A DNA stretch of 41,993 nt. Origin: Pseudomonadota bacterium. Lineage in GTDB: Bacteria; Desulfobacterota; Syntrophobacteria; Syntrophobacterales; Syntrophobacteraceae. Location: contig JAEZHY010000182.1 in the NCBI GenBank assembly GCA_023416335.1, positions 1-41,993 on the forward strand, written 5' to 3'. Within the stretch, counting starts at the first letter, position 1. Every line of letters begins with the position of its first letter. The notes under the pieces were generated by a model. The model worked only from the letters and a program-made list of their open reading frames with translations, was not told where the DNA came from and ran no database searches. This document shows, in pieces, positions 32,328 through 40,522 of the stretch. The position numbers and the translations under genes were made by a program.

Positions 32328-33290
32328 TCAGTACCGCTCGGAATCCGTTACAGGGCCCGTATCGCGATAAAATCTCTCGTTCGTGAGCGATGAAAAGAAC
32401 CTGGATCTTTCATTCGGGTGCATGCTGAGGAACTCATGCCACCGACTGGGCGGCAGGGCGAAGAGTTCGTTTATCTCGGGAGGGATCAGTGAAAGATAGG
32501 CGCGCCTGTCGTCCGGTGAAAGAATACTCGCGAAAAGTGAGTGTCTCCGGTCGGGCCGCGATGCGAGATATCTGTCTCTTTCGTCCGGTCTGAGAGCGAG
32601 GAATTCCCGCCTCCATTCCGGCGCAAGTGAAAAGAATCGTTCCCTTTCTCCGGGTGTGAGCGCGAAAAACGCAGCCCTTTCCCTTGCTGCAAGAGTGAAG
32701 ATGTATTCTCTTTCCCTTGGTCCCATAGAGAAAAAGGCAGCTCTCTCATCCGGCCGGAGGTTCAGGACATAGGTCCTCGCCCACGGCCTGAGATTGACAA
32801 CCCAGGTCCTCTCTTCCGGTCCGAGGGCCAGGAATTCCGCTCTCTCCTCGGGTCTGATTGTCAGGACGAAGGTCCTTTCCCGCGGCCCCAGAGCCAGGAA
32901 AGCGAGTCTCTCGTCACGGTCGAGTGAAAAGAACAGGCCCCTGTCCCGGGGCTGGAGCGCGAGGTAGGCTCTTCTCTCGTCTGGACGCATCGCGAAGAAT
33001 TCATCCCTCTGCTCAGGGGGGAGATTTTCGATCTCGCTTCGATCCCGCGCACTGAAGCCGCGATATTCGTGCCGCTCGACCCTTTCTTCGTACTGATTGC
33101 TGCGGAAGGTCTCCTGATTGGCAGCGGTTCCGTCTTCATCGCCAATGGATGTAACCCTGCTCTCTTCGACGACTGTTCCGGAAGTTGTTTTTCCGACCCG
33201 GTCCGCATTCGCTTTCCGATCGGTGCCCGGCAGCGCGAGCAACGCCAACGCGAAGCCGAATATCAAAGAGAAGGTCGCGTATCTTCTCAT
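32328..33290 (-). CDS. Exported protein made of about nineteen 11-residue repeats
   Basis: ATG 33290 is chosen: GAGGAG lies seven bases before and a signal peptide follows (MRRYATFSLIFGFALALLAL, cut near residue 29). After a polar linker to about residue 80, the protein is almost entirely tandem 11-residue units with the pattern x-P-x-E-R-x-x-F-(F/L)-x-L, for example RPDERAAFFSM, RPEERAEFLAL and TPGERERFFSL. Eleven residues equal three helix turns, and a proline opens each unit, so a chain of short helices or a solenoid is likely. It ends with a short tail. No known family is recognised; location is periplasmic or outer by inference. Confidence 0.8.
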   Translation of the reverse strand: MRRYATFSLIFGFALALLALPGTDRKANADRVGKTTSGTVVEESRVTSIGDEDGTAANQETFRSNQYEERVERHEYRGFSARDRSEIENLPPEQRDEFFAMRPDERRAYLALQPRDRGLFFSLDRDERLAFLALGPRERTFVLTIRPEERAEFLALGPEERTWVVNLRPWARTYVLNLRPDERAAFFSMGPREREYIFTLAARERAAFFALTPGERERFFSLAPEWRREFLALRPDERDRYLASRPDRRHSLFASILSPDDRRAYLSLIPPEINELFALPPSRWHEFLSMHPNERSRFFSSLTNERFYRDTGPVTDSERY

Positions 33291-33516
33291 TAGTTGCTCC
33301 TCTCGCAGATACAATAATGTGTATCCTTTTTTAGATAAGACATGGTATAAATTTGTAAATCATTATTGATTTGAACATAAAGCAAGGACCTTCTTTGTCA
33401 ATGAGAATGGAATTCATGGTCCGGGGGAAGAATAAAATCGCCGGGTTCTTATCTTCTTCCCGGAAATGGTTGTGTGATTGGAAGAAAAGTTCTAATGACC
33501 GAGGGCAGTCCAGGGC

Positions 33517-33705
33517 ATGATGATTGATATCGACGTAGAGTGCTGTATTGGATGCGCCGCGTGCGCCGAGCTGTGTCCGGAAATTTTCGCGATTGACGAG
33601 CGGACCGGCAAGGCCCGGGTAATCACGTTTGAGATGAGTAACAGGGAGTGCATCGAAGAAGCGATTACGACCTGCCCGGTTGAGTGCATTTCCTGGCAGG
33701 AATAG
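33517..33705 (+). CDS. Single-cluster ferredoxin, Desulfovibrio ferredoxin I/II type
   Basis: 62 residues. The cluster motif is CIGCAACAELCPEIF near the N-terminus and TCPVECI at the end, the pattern of sulfate-reducer ferredoxins that hold one [4Fe-4S] (or convertible [3Fe-4S]) cluster. It is an acidic small electron carrier, cytoplasmic. The start may be ATG 33517 or 33520; the ribosome site is weak. It stands alone before the Pho-type repeats. Confidence 0.9.
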   Translation: MMIDIDVECCIGCAACAELCPEIFAIDERTGKARVITFEMSNRECIEEAITTCPVECISWQE

Positions 33706-33740
33706 CTGTGTTGCCCTTTGCCGGGCAACAAAATCGCATC

Positions 33741-33786
33741 GTAACAGAACTGTAACATAAGCTTCACATAATCTACATGATACGGC
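33741..33786 (+). promoter_or_regulatory. Pho-box-like 11-bp direct repeats upstream of phoB
   Basis: Three to four 11-base units follow each other: GTAACAGAAC then TGTAACATAAG, CTTCACATAAT, CTACATGATAC. The 11-bp spacing and TGTAACATAA / CACATAAT cores resemble PhoB direct-repeat half sites. The phoB start is about 70 bases downstream, which suggests autoactivation of this operon when phosphate is low. Confidence 0.55.
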
Positions 33787-33853
33787 TATAGGATACCGCG
33801 CCGATATAACGTGGGAAAAAGCCCTCTTTTCTGTTTCGGGAGCGAGAGAAGAA

Positions 33854-34543
33854 ATGCAGATGGCAAAGGCAAAGATCCTTGTAGTCGAAGACGATCACGA
33901 TATTGCACAACTCCTGGCCTTGAGCATCAGGAAAGCAGGGCTCGAGGTGCTCGTGTCCGAAAACGGCTACGAAGCGTTGAGCATCGTCCGGCAACACCAA
34001 CCCGACCTGCTGGTGCTCGATCTGATGATCCCGGGAATCGACGGCTTCGAAGTGTGCAAGGAACTTAAACGCGATCCGAAGACGGCGGAACTCCCAATAA
34101 TCATCCTGACCGCCAGGGGAGAAGAGATAGACCGAATTATCGGGCTGGAACTCGGTGCTGACGATTACGTGGTGAAGCCGTTCAGTCCAAGGGAACTCCT
34201 GTTGCGAATCCGTGCCATTCTGCGCCGCTCAGGGCAGGAGCACCGTCCGGCTTCCGTATTCAGGATGTCCGATCTGGAAATAGACTTCGATGCGCATCGC
34301 GTCAGCCTGGAGAGCCAGGAAATCGTGCTTACCGCGACGGAGTTCAAACTCCTGGCGGAACTCGTCCATCACCAAGGCAAGGTGCTCACACGCGAGCAGT
34401 TGCTCGACAAGGTCTGGGGATACCACTTCGAAGGTTATGCTCGGACTGTCGATACGCATATACGGCGCCTGAGGCAGAAACTGCTCGACTCCGCCGACTG
34501 GATCGAGACGGTGCGCGGTATCGGGTACAGGTTTAAGGGCTGA
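33854..34543 (+). CDS. phoB: PhoB-type response regulator
   Basis: 229 residues: an N-terminal receiver with acidic pair VEDD, phosphoacceptor D56 in LLVLDLMIPG, the conserved Thr region IILTARGEE and Lys in DDYVVKPFSPREL; then an OmpR/PhoB winged helix (LTATEFKLLAELVHHQGKVL and YARTVDTHIRRLRQKL). The order with a PhoR-type kinase one base downstream and pstB behind it identifies the phosphate system. GAGAGAAG precedes ATG 33854; a second ATG two codons on is possible. Confidence 0.9.
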   Translation: MQMAKAKILVVEDDHDIAQLLALSIRKAGLEVLVSENGYEALSIVRQHQPDLLVLDLMIPGIDGFEVCKELKRDPKTAELPIIILTARGEEIDRIIGLELGADDYVVKPFSPRELLLRIRAILRRSGQEHRPASVFRMSDLEIDFDAHRVSLESQEIVLTATEFKLLAELVHHQGKVLTREQLLDKVWGYHFEGYARTVDTHIRRLRQKLLDSADWIETVRGIGYRFKG

Positions 34544-34544
34544 A

Positions 34545-36374
34545 ATGGCACTGAAATTCAGACTCAGAATCCGATTTATCCTCCTGCTCTGGGGAGTTTT
34601 CTTTCTGGCCCTTTTCGTGCCGTCCACCTACTACAACCGCTACCTGCGAACCGAGATAATTCAGGATACCCAAACGCGCGCCTCCAGGGAACTCGCGCTG
34701 ATAAAAGAGCTGATGACGAAGGAGAAAGACTTCCCCGATGCCGAACACTTGTACGGCTGGCTCCGGGGTGTTTCGCAGCAGCTCAATGTGCGCATAACCT
34801 ATGTTGCTGAAGGCGGACGGGTGATAGCCGATACCGACGTTCCGTTCGAAAAGACGGCCGAGTTGGACAATCATGCGCGAAGGCCCGAGATCACAGACGC
34901 ATATACCAGCCCGACCGGATCGAGTATTCGGTACAGCGGCACCCTGAAAACAGACCTGCTCTACCTGGCGCAAAAGATCGAAGGGCGGGGACGAATTCCC
35001 GACGGCGTCCTTCGCCTGGCCATACCGCTTTCCGGCATCTTTTACTGGCTCGAAAATGCAGGTCTTGTCCTGAACCTGATCATCCTCGCCGGATTCATAG
35101 TCTTTGCGGTTGTGAGCCTCGGACTCATAATGTACACGAACAGGTCCGTCAGGGCCCTTTCGATTCTCGCCGATTCCATCGGCAGTGAAAACGTCAAGAT
35201 TCCGTCCCAGTTTCACCCCGGCCACGAGTTCTACCCGCTTGCAAAGTCCATAAGGGAGACGGCGGACAGGGTGGATTCCCTCATAAGGACGATCACGAAG
35301 CAGAAGCTGCAGCTCGAGAGCATTCTCGACGGCATAGAAGAAGGGATTCTGCTACTCGATTCGGGCGGCAGGATCGAGTCGGCCAACAGGGCCGCAAGGA
35401 ATATGCTCTCATCCATGCCGACCCTGAAAGGCCGCAGACCTCTCGAGGTTATCTGGAACCCCGAGCTTCAAACCGCGTGCAACAGGATCATCGCAAACGA
35501 GATCCATTCCTACCACAGCGAAGTCTCGATGGGCCCCGACCGGTTCTATCACGTCCACATCGTGCGCACGGCGCTGTCGAAGCGTGAACCTGGCGCCATT
35601 ATCGCGCTGCATGACATCTCCGAGCTGAAAAAACTGGAAAAGGTCCGCCGGGATTTCGTGGCGAATGCCTCCCATGAATTGCGGACGCCCCTGACTTCGA
35701 TCAAGGGATATACCGAAATACTGATGTCTGAGGAAGCTGACTCCGAGATCCGCAAATCGAGCCTGGAGGTCATTTCCAAGAACACGAACCATATAATCAA
35801 AATCGTAAACGACCTTCTCCAGCTTGCGAAAGTGGAGGACTACAGCTACGTTGCAGACATTCGGCCGGTGAGCGCGAGCGAGGCGCTGGCTGAAGCCTGG
35901 AAAGCTTGTTCCGCGCTTGCGACTGAGAAGAAGATTTCCCTCGAGGATCACCTTCCGCCTGACGGCCCCGTCGTGCAAGCCGATTCGGAACAACTCATCC
36001 AGGTCTTTCGTAATCTGCTGGAAAACGGAGTGCGGTACAGTCCGGCAGGCGGGAAGATCGAAGTATTGTCGGCGGCGCAGGAAGGTAAAGTGACTTTCAT
36101 GGTCAGCGACAGCGGCCCGGGAATACCCCGGCAGGATCAGCAGAGAATATTCGAGCGTTTTTTCCGGGTGGAAAGATACCGGGGGAAAGAAGCCGGGAGC
36201 ACCGGGCTCGGGCTGGCCATATGTCGAAATATAATTAGAAACCATGGTGGAACAATCTGGGTCCAGAGCCCCCGGAAAGGACAGCCCGGCGGCTCGACCT
36301 TCCTTTTTACACTCCCGGCAGCGGGAGAAGACGATAACAGGGGAGCCCTCCCGGACCAGGAAGGCCAGGTATGA
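34545..36374 (+). CDS. phoR: PhoR-type sensor histidine kinase
   Basis: 609 residues. Two membrane helices (about 11-28 and 171-197) enclose a 140-residue extracytoplasmic domain, followed by a HAMP-like linker, a PAS domain (about 250-355), HisKA with H377 in [15 protein letters not shown], and the HATPase with [18 protein letters not shown] and STGLGLAI. The large periplasmic domain sets it apart from E. coli PhoR, which lacks one, and resembles the Gram-positive/deltaproteobacterial layout. Its gene starts one base after phoB and overlaps the pstB start by four bases, so the three are one transcript. Confidence 0.9.
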   Translation: MALKFRLRIRFILLLWGVFFLALFVPSTYYNRYLRTEIIQDTQTRASRELALIKELMTKEKDFPDAEHLYGWLRGVSQQLNVRITYVAEGGRVIADTDVPFEKTAELDNHARRPEITDAYTSPTGSSIRYSGTLKTDLLYLAQKIEGRGRIPDGVLRLAIPLSGIFYWLENAGLVLNLIILAGFIVFAVVSLGLIMYTNRSVRALSILADSIGSENVKIPSQFHPGHEFYPLAKSIRETADRVDSLIRTITKQKLQLESILDGIEEGILLLDSGGRIESANRAARNMLSSMPTLKGRRPLEVIWNPELQTACNRIIANEIHSYHSEVSMGPDRFYHVHIVRTALSKREPGAIIALHDISELKKLEKVRRDFVANASHELRTPLTSIKGYTEILMSEEADSEIRKSSLEVISKNTNHIIKIVNDLLQLAKVEDYSYVADIRPVSASEALAEAWKACSALATEKKISLEDHLPPDGPVVQADSEQLIQVFRNLLENGVRYSPAGGKIEVLSAAQEGKVTFMVSDSGPGIPRQDQQRIFERFFRVERYRGKEAGSTGLGLAICRNIIRNHGGTIWVQSPRKGQPGGSTFLFTLPAAGEDDNRGALPDQEGQV

Positions 36375-37132
36375 ATAAAGAAGTAAAAATCTCCGCCAGG
36401 AAGGTGAACTTCTACTACGGAGAATTTCACGCACTTAAAGATATAAGCCTTGAAATTTATAAAAATCATGCAACTGCCCTGATCGGCCCTTCCGGGTGCG
36501 GAAAGAGTACTTTTCTAAGATGCCTCAACCGCATGAACGATTTGATTCTGAAGGGAAGGCTGGAAGGCGAGATTCTCCTGGACAACCGGAACATCTACGA
36601 TCCGCAGGTCGATGTCGTTACGCTCAGGAGGAAAGTCGGCATGGTTTTCCAGAAACCCAATCCCTTCCCGAAAACCATCTTCGAAAACGTTGCGTATGGG
36701 ATGCGGGTTAACGGCGTCAAAGACCGGAACTTCATAACGGAGCATGTCGAGGAGAGCCTGAAGCAGGCGGCTTTGTGGGACGAGGTCAAGGACAGGCTGT
36801 TCGGCTCTGCGCTCGATCTTTCGGGCGGCCAGCAGCAAAGGCTCTGCATCGCGCGTGCCTTGGCGGTCGAACCTGCCGTGCTCCTCATGGACGAACCGGC
36901 ATCGGCCCTCGACCCCATAGCGACCCAGAAGATCGAAGAACTGATCGACGAACTCAAAAAGAACTACACCATCGTCATCGTGACGCACAACATGCAGCAG
37001 GCGGCCAGGGTGTCGGACTATACGGCTTTCTTTTACCTCGGGACCCTCGTCGAAGTGAACGCAACGGAAAAGATATTCACCAGTCCGGCGAACCGGCAAA
37101 CCGAAGACTACATCACGGGCAGGTTCGGTTGA
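36371..37132 (+). CDS. pstB: Phosphate ABC transporter ATP-binding protein
   Basis: 253 residues, the standard PstB length. Walker A is GPSGCGKST, the Q-loop [18 protein letters not shown] is typical of PstB, the ABC signature is [16 protein letters not shown], Walker [13 protein letters not shown] and the switch His is in [15 protein letters not shown]. It energises phosphate uptake through PstSCA at the inner membrane and takes part in PhoR signalling. The usual pstS, pstC, pstA before it and phoU after it are absent; a repeat-filled gap follows. Confidence 0.93.
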   Translation: MNKEVKISARKVNFYYGEFHALKDISLEIYKNHATALIGPSGCGKSTFLRCLNRMNDLILKGRLEGEILLDNRNIYDPQVDVVTLRRKVGMVFQKPNPFPKTIFENVAYGMRVNGVKDRNFITEHVEESLKQAALWDEVKDRLFGSALDLSGGQQQRLCIARALAVEPAVLLMDEPASALDPIATQKIEELIDELKKNYTIVIVTHNMQQAARVSDYTAFFYLGTLVEVNATEKIFTSPANRQTEDYITGRFG

Positions 37133-37148
37133 AGCGAAAAGCCAAGAA

Positions 37149-37220
37149 ACGAAAGGCAAAAGCTCACAACCACGAAAGTCACGAAATACACGAAAAATAC
37201 CAAAGAAAACAATAGCATAA
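37149..37220. repeat. CACGAAA-rich dispersed repeat, copy 2
   Basis: Starts ACGAAAGGCAAAAGC, runs through CCACGAAAGTCACGAAATAC and ends GAAAACAATAGCATAA. It matches 22080-22141 apart from a short internal duplication and a few changes, and directly precedes the inverted-repeat element. Confidence 0.65.
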
Positions 37221-37657
37221 GGCTGTAGGATGGGTGGGAGCGGAGCGGGAACCCATCGCTTTTAGGCTCGTTTCCCTCTCAGCTGCCGGGAAGCGCAAGG
37301 ACTGTCGAATAACGTTTTTTTCCGTATGGCGACTTTCCCGTGTTCTCAGGCGTCGATTTATGCCTCTCCGGCCAATTACTCCCGGGTGTTCCGAAAAGCG
37401 ATGGGTTGTCTCCCTTCCTGCGGTCATATACCGTCAACACTGTTTGAACGAGAGCCAAAAACTGCCCTTCCCGTTGAGTTGAGGCACGGTTTCCTGACCG
37501 TGCCGGCCTGGAACCGAGAGAATGGCTGGTCGGGAGATCGCGCAATAAAGAATATTCTGTGCGTAAGGGCAGGCGCCGTTTTAGGCATAATGCCAATTGA
37601 TCCGATTTGATTCCAAAAACGATGGGTTCCCGCTCCGCTCCCACCCATCCTACGGCC
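37221..37657. mobile_element. 437-bp stretch bounded by 38-bp inverted repeats, MITE-like
   Basis: The left arm 37221-37258 (begins GGCTGTAGGATGGG, ends GAACCCATCG) and the right arm 37620-37657 (begins CGATGGGTTCCCGC, ends CCTACGGCC) are reverse complements at 37 of 38 positions. Each arm also folds on itself (GATGGGT / ACCCATC). No convincing gene lies inside; it does contain the hairpin repeat at 37474-37505. It may be a non-autonomous element or two copies of a palindromic repeat in opposite directions. Confidence 0.55.
37474..37505 (+). repeat. Dispersed hairpin repeat, copy 2
   Basis: TTGAGTTGAGGCACGG followed by TTTCCTGACCGTGCCG; the GGCACGGT and ACCGTGCC parts pair. It matches 15701-15731 on the opposite strand with one extra base. 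Confidence 0.65.
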
Positions 37658-37932
37658 TCCTTCCGATTGGCACCGGCGCGCGGGACCCCAGTTCGTGCCG
37701 CCCGCAAACCATTGTCTCCTGTGGGGAGCCCCAAACGGGAGCTTGGGGACCAGCGAAATAAATCAGCGTTTCGCTCTTTCCGTTCGTGTATTGCATGTGG
37801 TTAAAAGTTTTTGAATTTTTTGCATTTTGTCTTTTGGCCGACCTCCTTGTTGCAAGCCTTTCTGGACTTTCGTGCCTGCGAAGGTTAAATATTCTGCAAT
37901 TGCAAATCACTATCTGCGATTTTGTTTAACCC
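37658..37932. other. Gap before the ahbC leader
   Basis: No supported gene. A diverged relative of the GGTTCCCAAG hairpin family (GGGAGCCCCAAAC to GCTTGGGGACCAGCG) is seen around 37720-37755. Confidence 0.4.
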
Positions 37933-37960
37933 GGCCCGCTCTTCCGTGAGCAGGCGGGCC
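37933..37960 (+). promoter_or_regulatory. GC-rich leader hairpin upstream of ahbC
   Basis: GGCCCGC (37933-37939) pairs with GCGGGCC (37954-37960), and GCTC / GAGC continue the stem inward with a small bulge. Only three T follow, so it is either a weak terminator for upstream transcription or an attenuator, 54 bases before the ahbC start codon. Confidence 0.45.
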
Positions 37961-38013
37961 TTTGGAGCTGTCCCGCTCTCCTGGAATTGGGAGCAATCTA
38001 ATCCGGAGCCGAC

Positions 38014-39195
38014 ATGATAGGCATATCCAAACTATACTGCGGAACGGTCGAACCGTCCGATGCCCTCCGCTATGGCCGCCACAGCGGCAAGCTGCCGTCC
38101 CACCTTCTCCAGTTTTCCTCGGACAAAACACCGGTTGTCGTCTGGAATGTGACCAGGCGCTGCAATCTCAAGTGCGTTCACTGCTATGCGCATGCGAAGG
38201 ATGAGGAATTCGCCGGTGAACTGACGAACGAGGAAGGGAAGGCGGTACTGGACGATCTCGCACAGTTCGGGTCCCCGGTTGTCCTTTTTTCCGGAGGAGA
38301 GCCGCTTGTTCGCCCCGACCTCACAGACCTTGCCGCCTATGCCGTCCAAAAAGGAATGCGTGCCGTCATCTCCACTAACGGCACGCTCATTACGCCTCGC
38401 GTAGCCGCTGAACTCAAGAAAATCGGCCTTTCCTATGTGGGTATCAGTCTCGACGGCCTCGATGAAGTAAACGATCGGTTCCGGGGCGTCAAAGGGGCAT
38501 TCAGGAAGGCGCTCGACGGCATCAAGGCATGCCAGGACGCAGGAATCAAAGTCGGCCTGCGCTTCACGATGAACAGGCTGAACGCCGGAGAAATTCCCGG
38601 CATTTTCGACCTCCTGGAAAAATATCAAATTCCCCGTGTCTGTTTCTATCACCTTGTCTATGCCGGCCGCGGCAGCGACTTGATGAAGGAAGACCTCTCC
38701 CACGAGGAGACGCGCGCGGCCGTCGATCTGATAATCGACAGGACCGCGGACCTGCACAGCCGTGGGCTGGCCAAGGAAGTCCTCACGGTGGACAACCACG
38801 CCGACGGCCCGTATCTCTACCTCAGGATGGTCCGTGAGAATTCCCCGAGAGCGGCCGAAGTTTTCGAACTGCTGGAGATGAATGAAGGCAACAGTTCCGG
38901 TCGCGGCATTGGGTGCATCAGCTGGGACGGAAGCGTGCATGCCGATCAGTTCTGGAGGCATTACTCTTTCGGAAACGTGAGGGAACGCAAATTCAGCGAA
39001 ATCTGGACCGACCTCTCCAACCCGCTCATGAGCCGGCTGAAGGACAAGAAACTTCACGTCAAAGGCCGTTGCGCGACATGCAAATGGCTCGGAGTCTGCG
39101 GAGGCAATTTCCGCGTGCGCGCGGAAGCCGCAACGGGCGACCTCTGGAGCCCCGATCCCGCGTGCTACCTCACCGACGAAGAAATAGCAAAGTAG
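38014..39195 (+). CDS. ahbC: 12,18-didecarboxysiroheme deacetylase (radical SAM)
   Basis: 393 residues. The N-terminus MIGISKLYCGTVEPSDALRY, GRHSGKLPSHLLQFS is characteristic of AhbC, which removes the two acetate side chains of didecarboxysiroheme to give iron-coproporphyrin in the siroheme-dependent heme route of sulfate reducers and methanogens. The radical SAM cluster motif CNLKCVHC (CxxxCxxC) and the SAM-binding FSGGEPL are present. A second cysteine set near the C-terminus (GCISWDG, CATCKWLGVCGG, ACYL) matches the auxiliary cluster of this SPASM/twitch group. Other ahb genes are not in the window. The enzyme is oxygen-sensitive and cytoplasmic. Confidence 0.85.
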   Translation: MIGISKLYCGTVEPSDALRYGRHSGKLPSHLLQFSSDKTPVVVWNVTRRCNLKCVHCYAHAKDEEFAGELTNEEGKAVLDDLAQFGSPVVLFSGGEPLVRPDLTDLAAYAVQKGMRAVISTNGTLITPRVAAELKKIGLSYVGISLDGLDEVNDRFRGVKGAFRKALDGIKACQDAGIKVGLRFTMNRLNAGEIPGIFDLLEKYQIPRVCFYHLVYAGRGSDLMKEDLSHEETRAAVDLIIDRTADLHSRGLAKEVLTVDNHADGPYLYLRMVRENSPRAAEVFELLEMNEGNSSGRGIGCISWDGSVHADQFWRHYSFGNVRERKFSEIWTDLSNPLMSRLKDKKLHVKGRCATCKWLGVCGGNFRVRAEAATGDLWSPDPACYLTDEEIAK

Positions 39196-39288
39196 ACGGG
39201 CCTTTCCAGCTTTCCGAATACCTGTTAGACCCGCAAAATATAAATTTAAAACCGCAAAATACAAATCCCGCTAAATATACAAATCGCT

Positions 39289-39314
39289 GGTTCCCAAGCT
39301 CCTGCTTGGGAACC
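39289..39314. repeat. GGTTCCCAAGC hairpin repeat
   Basis: GGTTCCCAAGC (39289-39299), loop TCCT, GCTTGGGAACC (39304-39314): 11-bp perfect arms. The loop is the complement of AGGA, the loop of the copy at 39496. Confidence 0.8.
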
Positions 39315-39495
39315 CCCGTTTGGGAAGCTCCTGCTTCCTCTCACAAAAGCCGCGCCTGTCATTCATCTTTCCGACGGAATTGCGAAATGATTTCGGCGGA
39401 CTAGATTTGTTTGGCACTTGGTTGAGGAGTTGATCTGGGGGAAAATGACGGGGTGGACGGGGCCGTTGCGGGCAATCCATCGCTCCCGGAGCCGG

Positions 39496-39521
39496 GGTTC
39501 CCAAGGAGGACCTTGGGAACC
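39496..39521. repeat. GGTTCCCAAGG hairpin repeat, empty version of the 19883 site
   Basis: GGTTCCCAAGG (39496-39506), AGGA, CCTTGGGAACC (39511-39521), followed by AGCGGAGGGGG. The site at 19883-20159 has the same arms and right flank but is split at AGGA by the 247-bp element. A half copy (CCTTGGGAACCAGCGG) lies at 39587-39602. Confidence 0.8.
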
Positions 39522-39721
39522 AGCGGAGGGGGAAACGTCAGCATATCAAAACAATCCCACTCTTAAGTTGACGGCTATGAGGCGGACCTTGGGAACCAGC
39601 GGCGTATTTTCTTAAAGCAACGACATTGACGATGAAGCCGTTCCCGCGTGAAGATATTCGCAAAATATGGTGTTCAATTATCGAGTGATTATCATTTCGA
39701 GTCAGGAATAAATGACTAATC

Positions 39722-39740
39722 GGACCGGACCAACCGGTCC
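39722..39740 (+). repeat. Hairpin in the leader of the small Cys protein gene
   Basis: GGACCGG (39722-39728) and CCGGTCC (39734-39740) with loop ACCAA, directly before the AGGGAGA ribosome site. It could regulate translation; related strings (CCGGTCC) recur after the gene near 39923. Confidence 0.5.
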
Positions 39741-39753
39741 AGGGAGAAGAGCC

Positions 39754-39891
39754 ATGAGTGCATTGGATGACAATAACTGCTATTTTGGCGGAAAGAGAAT
39801 TATTCCCGAGGAGATGATCTGCCTTTCCAGCACCTGCATGGTCTGCAAAGGCGGCAAATGGGAGGAGACGCACAGCATCTGGGTGCTGTAG
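39754..39891 (+). CDS. 45-residue cysteine-containing protein
   Basis: ATG 39754 follows AGGGAGAAGAGCC. The product reads MSALDDNNCYFGGKRIIPEE, then MICLSSTCMVCKGGKWEETH and SIWVL. Cysteines at 9, 23, 28 and 31 include a CxxC, so one metal ion (a mini zinc ribbon) could be bound. It has its own leader hairpin, good ribosome site and an inverted repeat (GTTTAG / CTAAAC) downstream, which together argue for a real gene. No family is recognised. Confidence 0.55.
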   Translation: MSALDDNNCYFGGKRIIPEEMICLSSTCMVCKGGKWEETHSIWVL

Positions 39892-39959
39892 CTTTCGGGA
39901 CGGTTTAGGGATGGGCTAAACGGCCGGTCCTTTGTTGCCGGACGGCTTAAATGTGCCGA

Positions 39960-40409
39960 TCAGAAATTTTTCCGGCTGTCCAGCAGCAAGGTGACCGGCC
40001 CGTCGTTTATCAGGGCAACTTCCATCATCTCCTGAAATTTCCCCGTACAGACCTTCGGCGTGAATTTCCGAATTTCATTCACATAAAATTCGTACAATGC
40101 CACGGCGGTTTCCGGCGGTGCGGCGCCCGCATAAGACGGCCTTCTCCCTTTTCGGCAGTCTCCATAGAGCGTAAACTGCGAAACCACGAGTGCCCCCCCA
40201 CCGATGTCCAGCAGAGACAGGTTCATTTTGTCGGCCTCATCGGGGAAGATGCGCAGGTTGACGCTCTTTTCGGCAAGGTACCGGGCATCGTCTTCCGTGT
40301 CGCCCGCGCTCACTCCCAGGAGCACCAGCATTCCCCTGCCGATCCGGGAAACCGTTTCGCCTGCTATCGTAACACTTGCTTCCGAAACCCTTTGAATTAC
40401 AGCTCTCAT
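39960..40409 (-). CDS. dtd: D-aminoacyl-tRNA deacylase
   Basis: 149 residues from ATG 40409 (GGGAGAG upstream), the standard DTD length. [13 protein letters not shown] is the family start, [17 protein letters not shown] holds the conserved SQFTL, and [11 protein letters not shown] is the cross-subunit Gly-Pro motif that selects D-amino acids. It frees tRNA from D-aminoacyl groups (and glycine from tRNA-Ala) in the cytosol. Confidence 0.95.
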   Translation of the reverse strand: MRAVIQRVSEASVTIAGETVSRIGRGMLVLLGVSAGDTEDDARYLAEKSVNLRIFPDEADKMNLSLLDIGGGALVVSQFTLYGDCRKGRRPSYAGAAPPETAVALYEFYVNEIRKFTPKVCTGKFQEMMEVALINDGPVTLLLDSRKNF

Positions 40410-40522
40410 TTTCTCTCCCGTTCGATCTTCGCATATCACGGCCGATTTGACCCGGGGCCGACTGGCAGGATATAAGGGACCCGGCCGTTTGAGGCAAGCA
40501 TTTCCGAAGGGTGGATTGAAAG

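Larger units (their letters stand above)
39196..39721. other. Repeat-bearing gap between ahbC and the small Cys protein
   Basis: About 525 bases without a gene, holding two complete and one half copy of the GGTTCCCAAG hairpin (39289, 39496, 39586). The stretch ATAAATTTAAAACCGC / AAATACAAATCCCGC after the ahbC stop is low-complexity. Confidence 0.5.

Noticed and set aside
37279..37734. 151-codon minus-strand frame in the inverted-repeat element
   Set aside because: It runs through the inverted repeats and hairpin and has no domain, so it is not taken as a transposase or other gene.
38032..39264. 410-codon minus-strand frame opposite ahbC
   Set aside because: Long open antisense frame due to codon bias; ahbC on the plus strand has all radical SAM motifs.
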